Below are positions 14,502 to 16,413 of a stretch of 16,413 nt of DNA, piece by piece. Source of the stretch: SAR202 cluster bacterium (GTDB lineage Bacteria > Chloroflexota > Dehalococcoidia > Lucifugimonadales > UBA3495). Within the stretch, counting starts at the first letter, position 1. The number at the start of each line of letters is the position of its first letter. Position numbers and translations under genes: made by a program. Below the pieces are notes generated by a model that saw only the letters and a list, made by a program, of their open reading frames with translations, was not told where the DNA came from and made no database searches. The stretch is from positions 1 to 16,413 of the forward strand of contig VFHF01000185.1 in NCBI GenBank assembly GCA_009392095.1, read 5' to 3'.

Positions 14502-16280
14502 ATGGCACGGACCTTCCGCCTGGCCCTGGCGCAGATTAACCCAACGGTTGGTGACATCCCCGGGAACACCGCCAAGATCCTGGACTACTTGGAACGCGCC
14601 CGAGAGGCCGGGGCCGACCTTGTGGCCTTCCCTGAGTTGGCGACCACCGGCTACCCCCCGGAAGACCTTCTCTTCAAGAAATCGTTCCTGATCGACAACG
14701 TTGCCGCTATGGCAAAGATCGCCGCAGCCTCCCACGGCATCGCCATGGTCGTGGGCTACGTGAATATCGTGTCGCTGGAGCGGCCGTCTGAAGAAGTCGG
14801 ACCCCAGGTCACCAACGCCGCCGCCCTGTGTTATGGCGGCAAGCTGGTCGACACCTATCACAAGATATTCCTGCCCAATTATGGCGTGTTCGACGAGCAG
14901 CGCTACTTCCAGAATGGCTCCGAATGCCCGGTCTACCGTATCGGCGGGGTGGACGTTGGCGTCAACATCTGTGAAGACATCTGGTACCCGGTGGGTCCAA
15001 CCACGGTGCAGTGCCAGGCTGGGGCCGAGTTGATCGTCAATATCAACGCATCGCCATTCCATGCCGGCAAACGGGCCTTCCGTGAGGATATGATCGCCCA
15101 GAGAGCTTTAGAAAACGGTCTGACCGTCGCTTACGTGAACACGGTGGGCGGGCAAGACGAACTGGTCTTCGACGGCAGCAGCATCATCTGTAATAACACC
15201 GGCGGACTGGTAGCGCGTGGTCCAGCCTTCCAGGAATGGCTCTTGATCACCGACTTGGAATTTCCCGACCCCGCGGCCAAGCCCAGCCGAACGAGATTGA
15301 GCGCCGAAGCAGCCGCTGTGGGCACGGCGAAGAACGCGACTGTGTCGGAGGTAGCTTTAAACAGCCGCCCGCCATTGGCGGAACAGCCCATGTCGGACGG
15401 CATGGACGGGCCGGAAGAGGTCTACCGGGCCTTGGTTATGGGCACCGGCGATTATCTCCGCAAGTCGGGCTTCACCAAGGCGTTGATTGGCCTGTCGGGC
15501 GGGATAGACTCGGCCCTGACGGCAACGGTGGCAGTGGACGCCTTGGGCAAGGACAATGTGGTCGGCATCACCATGCCTTCTCGTTACTCGTCCGAGGGCA
15601 GCATCAGCGACTCCAAGAAGCTGGCCGAAAACCTGGGCTTGGACCTCTGGGAAGTGCCCATAGAACCGGCCCATCAGGCTTTCACCGACATGTTGGCAGA
15701 GCGTTTCAAAGGCACCGAGGCCAACGTGGCCGAGGAGAACGTTCAGGCCAGGGTGCGCGGTAATGTGCTGATGACCGTGTCCAACAAATTCGGCTGGATC
15801 GTGCTCACTACCGGCAACAAATCGGAGATGGCCATGGGCTATGCCACGCTGTACGGCGACATGGCCGGCGGTTTTGCCGTGCTGAAAGACGTTCCTAAGA
15901 CCACGGTCTACGAACTATGCCGCTGGCGCAACCGGCAGGGCCGGGCCTTTGGAACGGTTGATGACGTTATCCCCGCGGCAATCATCGACAAACCCCCTAG
16001 CGCCGAGCTGCGGGATGGCCAACTGGATGCAGACAGTCTGCCGGCCTATGAGATATTGGATCCTGTGATTGAGGCCTACGTGGAGGACGACTTAAGCTAC
16101 CAAGACATGGTGGGACAGGGATTCGACCCCCAGGTGGTGCGGCAGGTCATCGCGGCGGTGGACCGGAACGAATACAAGCGCCGCCAAGCCCCGACCGGCG
16201 TCAAAATCACCCACCGGGCCTTCGGCAAAGACCGCCGCCTACCCATAGTCAACCGCTATCGGCAGCACGAGGGCGGGTAG
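14502..16280 (+). CDS. nadE: Glutamine-dependent NAD+ synthetase
   Basis: NadE converts deamido-NAD+ to NAD+ with ATP, using ammonia released from glutamine and passed through an internal channel. The 592-residue length matches the two-domain form. The N-terminal nitrilase-type glutaminase covers about 1-270 with the full Glu-Lys-Cys triad: E45 (FPELATTGYPPEDL), K121 (YHKIFLPNYGVF) and C157 (NICEDIW). The C-terminal synthetase covers about 300-592 with the PP-loop LSGGIDSALT (331-340), followed by TTGNKSEMAMGYATLYGD (436-453) for substrate binding. The end HRAFGKDRRLPIVNRY is typical. The ATG at 14502 is supported by GAGG at a 6-nt spacing and a near-consensus promoter. It is divergent from the VOC cluster and appears to be a single housekeeping gene. 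Confidence 0.97.
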   Translation: MARTFRLALAQINPTVGDIPGNTAKILDYLERAREAGADLVAFPELATTGYPPEDLLFKKSFLIDNVAAMAKIAAASHGIAMVVGYVNIVSLERPSEEVGPQVTNAAALCYGGKLVDTYHKIFLPNYGVFDEQRYFQNGSECPVYRIGGVDVGVNICEDIWYPVGPTTVQCQAGAELIVNINASPFHAGKRAFREDMIAQRALENGLTVAYVNTVGGQDELVFDGSSIICNNTGGLVARGPAFQEWLLITDLEFPDPAAKPSRTRLSAEAAAVGTAKNATVSEVALNSRPPLAEQPMSDGMDGPEEVYRALVMGTGDYLRKSGFTKALIGLSGGIDSALTATVAVDALGKDNVVGITMPSRYSSEGSISDSKKLAENLGLDLWEVPIEPAHQAFTDMLAERFKGTEANVAEENVQARVRGNVLMTVSNKFGWIVLTTGNKSEMAMGYATLYGDMAGGFAVLKDVPKTTVYELCRWRNRQGRAFGTVDDVIPAAIIDKPPSAELRDGQLDADSLPAYEILDPVIEAYVEDDLSYQDMVGQGFDPQVVRQVIAAVDRNEYKRRQAPTGVKITHRAFGKDRRLPIVNRYRQHEGG

Positions 16281-16413
16281 CCCGTATTCCATGCGCTCAT
16301 CCTAGTTTGAGCAACGCCACCGGCGTAGGTTACAAGTAAAGAATAAGCATTACGATCGGTCGCATCTTGGATCCAATCGAATAATTTTTCGACCGTTTCA
16401 TATCTGGAGATGT
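16281..16413. other. Non-coding tail after nadE
   Basis: No gene is recognised in these 133 bases. They contain a 10-bp palindrome TTGGATCCAA (16367-16376) and a short inverted repeat TCGAA/TTCGA (16377-16381 and 16388-16392) around an AT-rich spacer. Neither is strong enough to call a terminator or operator. The region becomes AT-rich toward the edge, compatible with an upstream region of the next gene. Confidence 0.3.

Noticed and set aside
16377..16392. TCGAA/TTCGA inverted repeat with a T run after nadE, as a terminator
   Set aside because: A five-base AT-containing stem is too weak, and it lies about 100 bases past the nadE stop.
1..16413. CRISPR array, tRNA, insertion sequence or attachment site
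   Set aside because: I saw no spaced direct repeats, tRNA cloverleaf, transposase or integrase motif, or terminal inverted repeats in the window.

Overview
The window is 16.4 kb of GC-rich bacterial chromosome (roughly 57-60% by eye) with densely packed genes and no rRNA, tRNA, mobile element or CRISPR array. No marker gene fixes the taxon. The mixture of a System I cytochrome c maturation block, luciferase-like monooxygenase, FAH-family, VOC, carboxymuconolactone-decarboxylase-like, SDR and ROK genes resembles what is known of SAR202-type (marine) Chloroflexota. That assignment is an inference, not a demonstration.

Left part (1-5470, all + strand): ccmF (cytochrome c heme lyase subunit) leads a tightly coupled run. 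It is followed by a small membrane protein with a double-CXXC zinc ribbon, a secreted/anchored beta-rich protein, and a TlpA/CcmG-type thioredoxin. The last two junctions are 4-base overlaps (GTGA, ATGA). Both unnamed membrane proteins carry the same short helical hairpin, which resembles the cytoplasmic loop of CcmI. A ROK-family sugar kinase follows 25 bp later. The frame just upstream of ccmF is open to its start codon and may be the tail of another gene.

Middle part (5495-9582): a set of separate enzyme genes. They are an SDR-fold protein on the - strand lacking the catalytic Tyr and Ser, a fumarylacetoacetate-hydrolase-family enzyme (+) with a good promoter and RBS, a cysteine-poor CMD-like protein (-), a SAM methyltransferase (+) whose conserved N terminus lies upstream of any ordinary start codon, and a luciferase-like flavin monooxygenase (+). 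A 15-bp perfect hairpin lies between the convergent FAH and CMD genes.

Right part (9678-14296, - strand): a five-gene cluster transcribed right to left: VOC protein, ThDP-dependent decarboxylase/carboligase of the benzoylformate-decarboxylase type, a CMD-domain protein, an AhpD-type protein with CXXC (4-base overlap), and an MFS transporter. It reads as an uptake and breakdown module for an unidentified small organic acid or aromatic compound. Divergent from it, behind a near-consensus promoter, is the housekeeping gene nadE (glutamine-dependent NAD+ synthetase). No transcription regulator is visible in the window.
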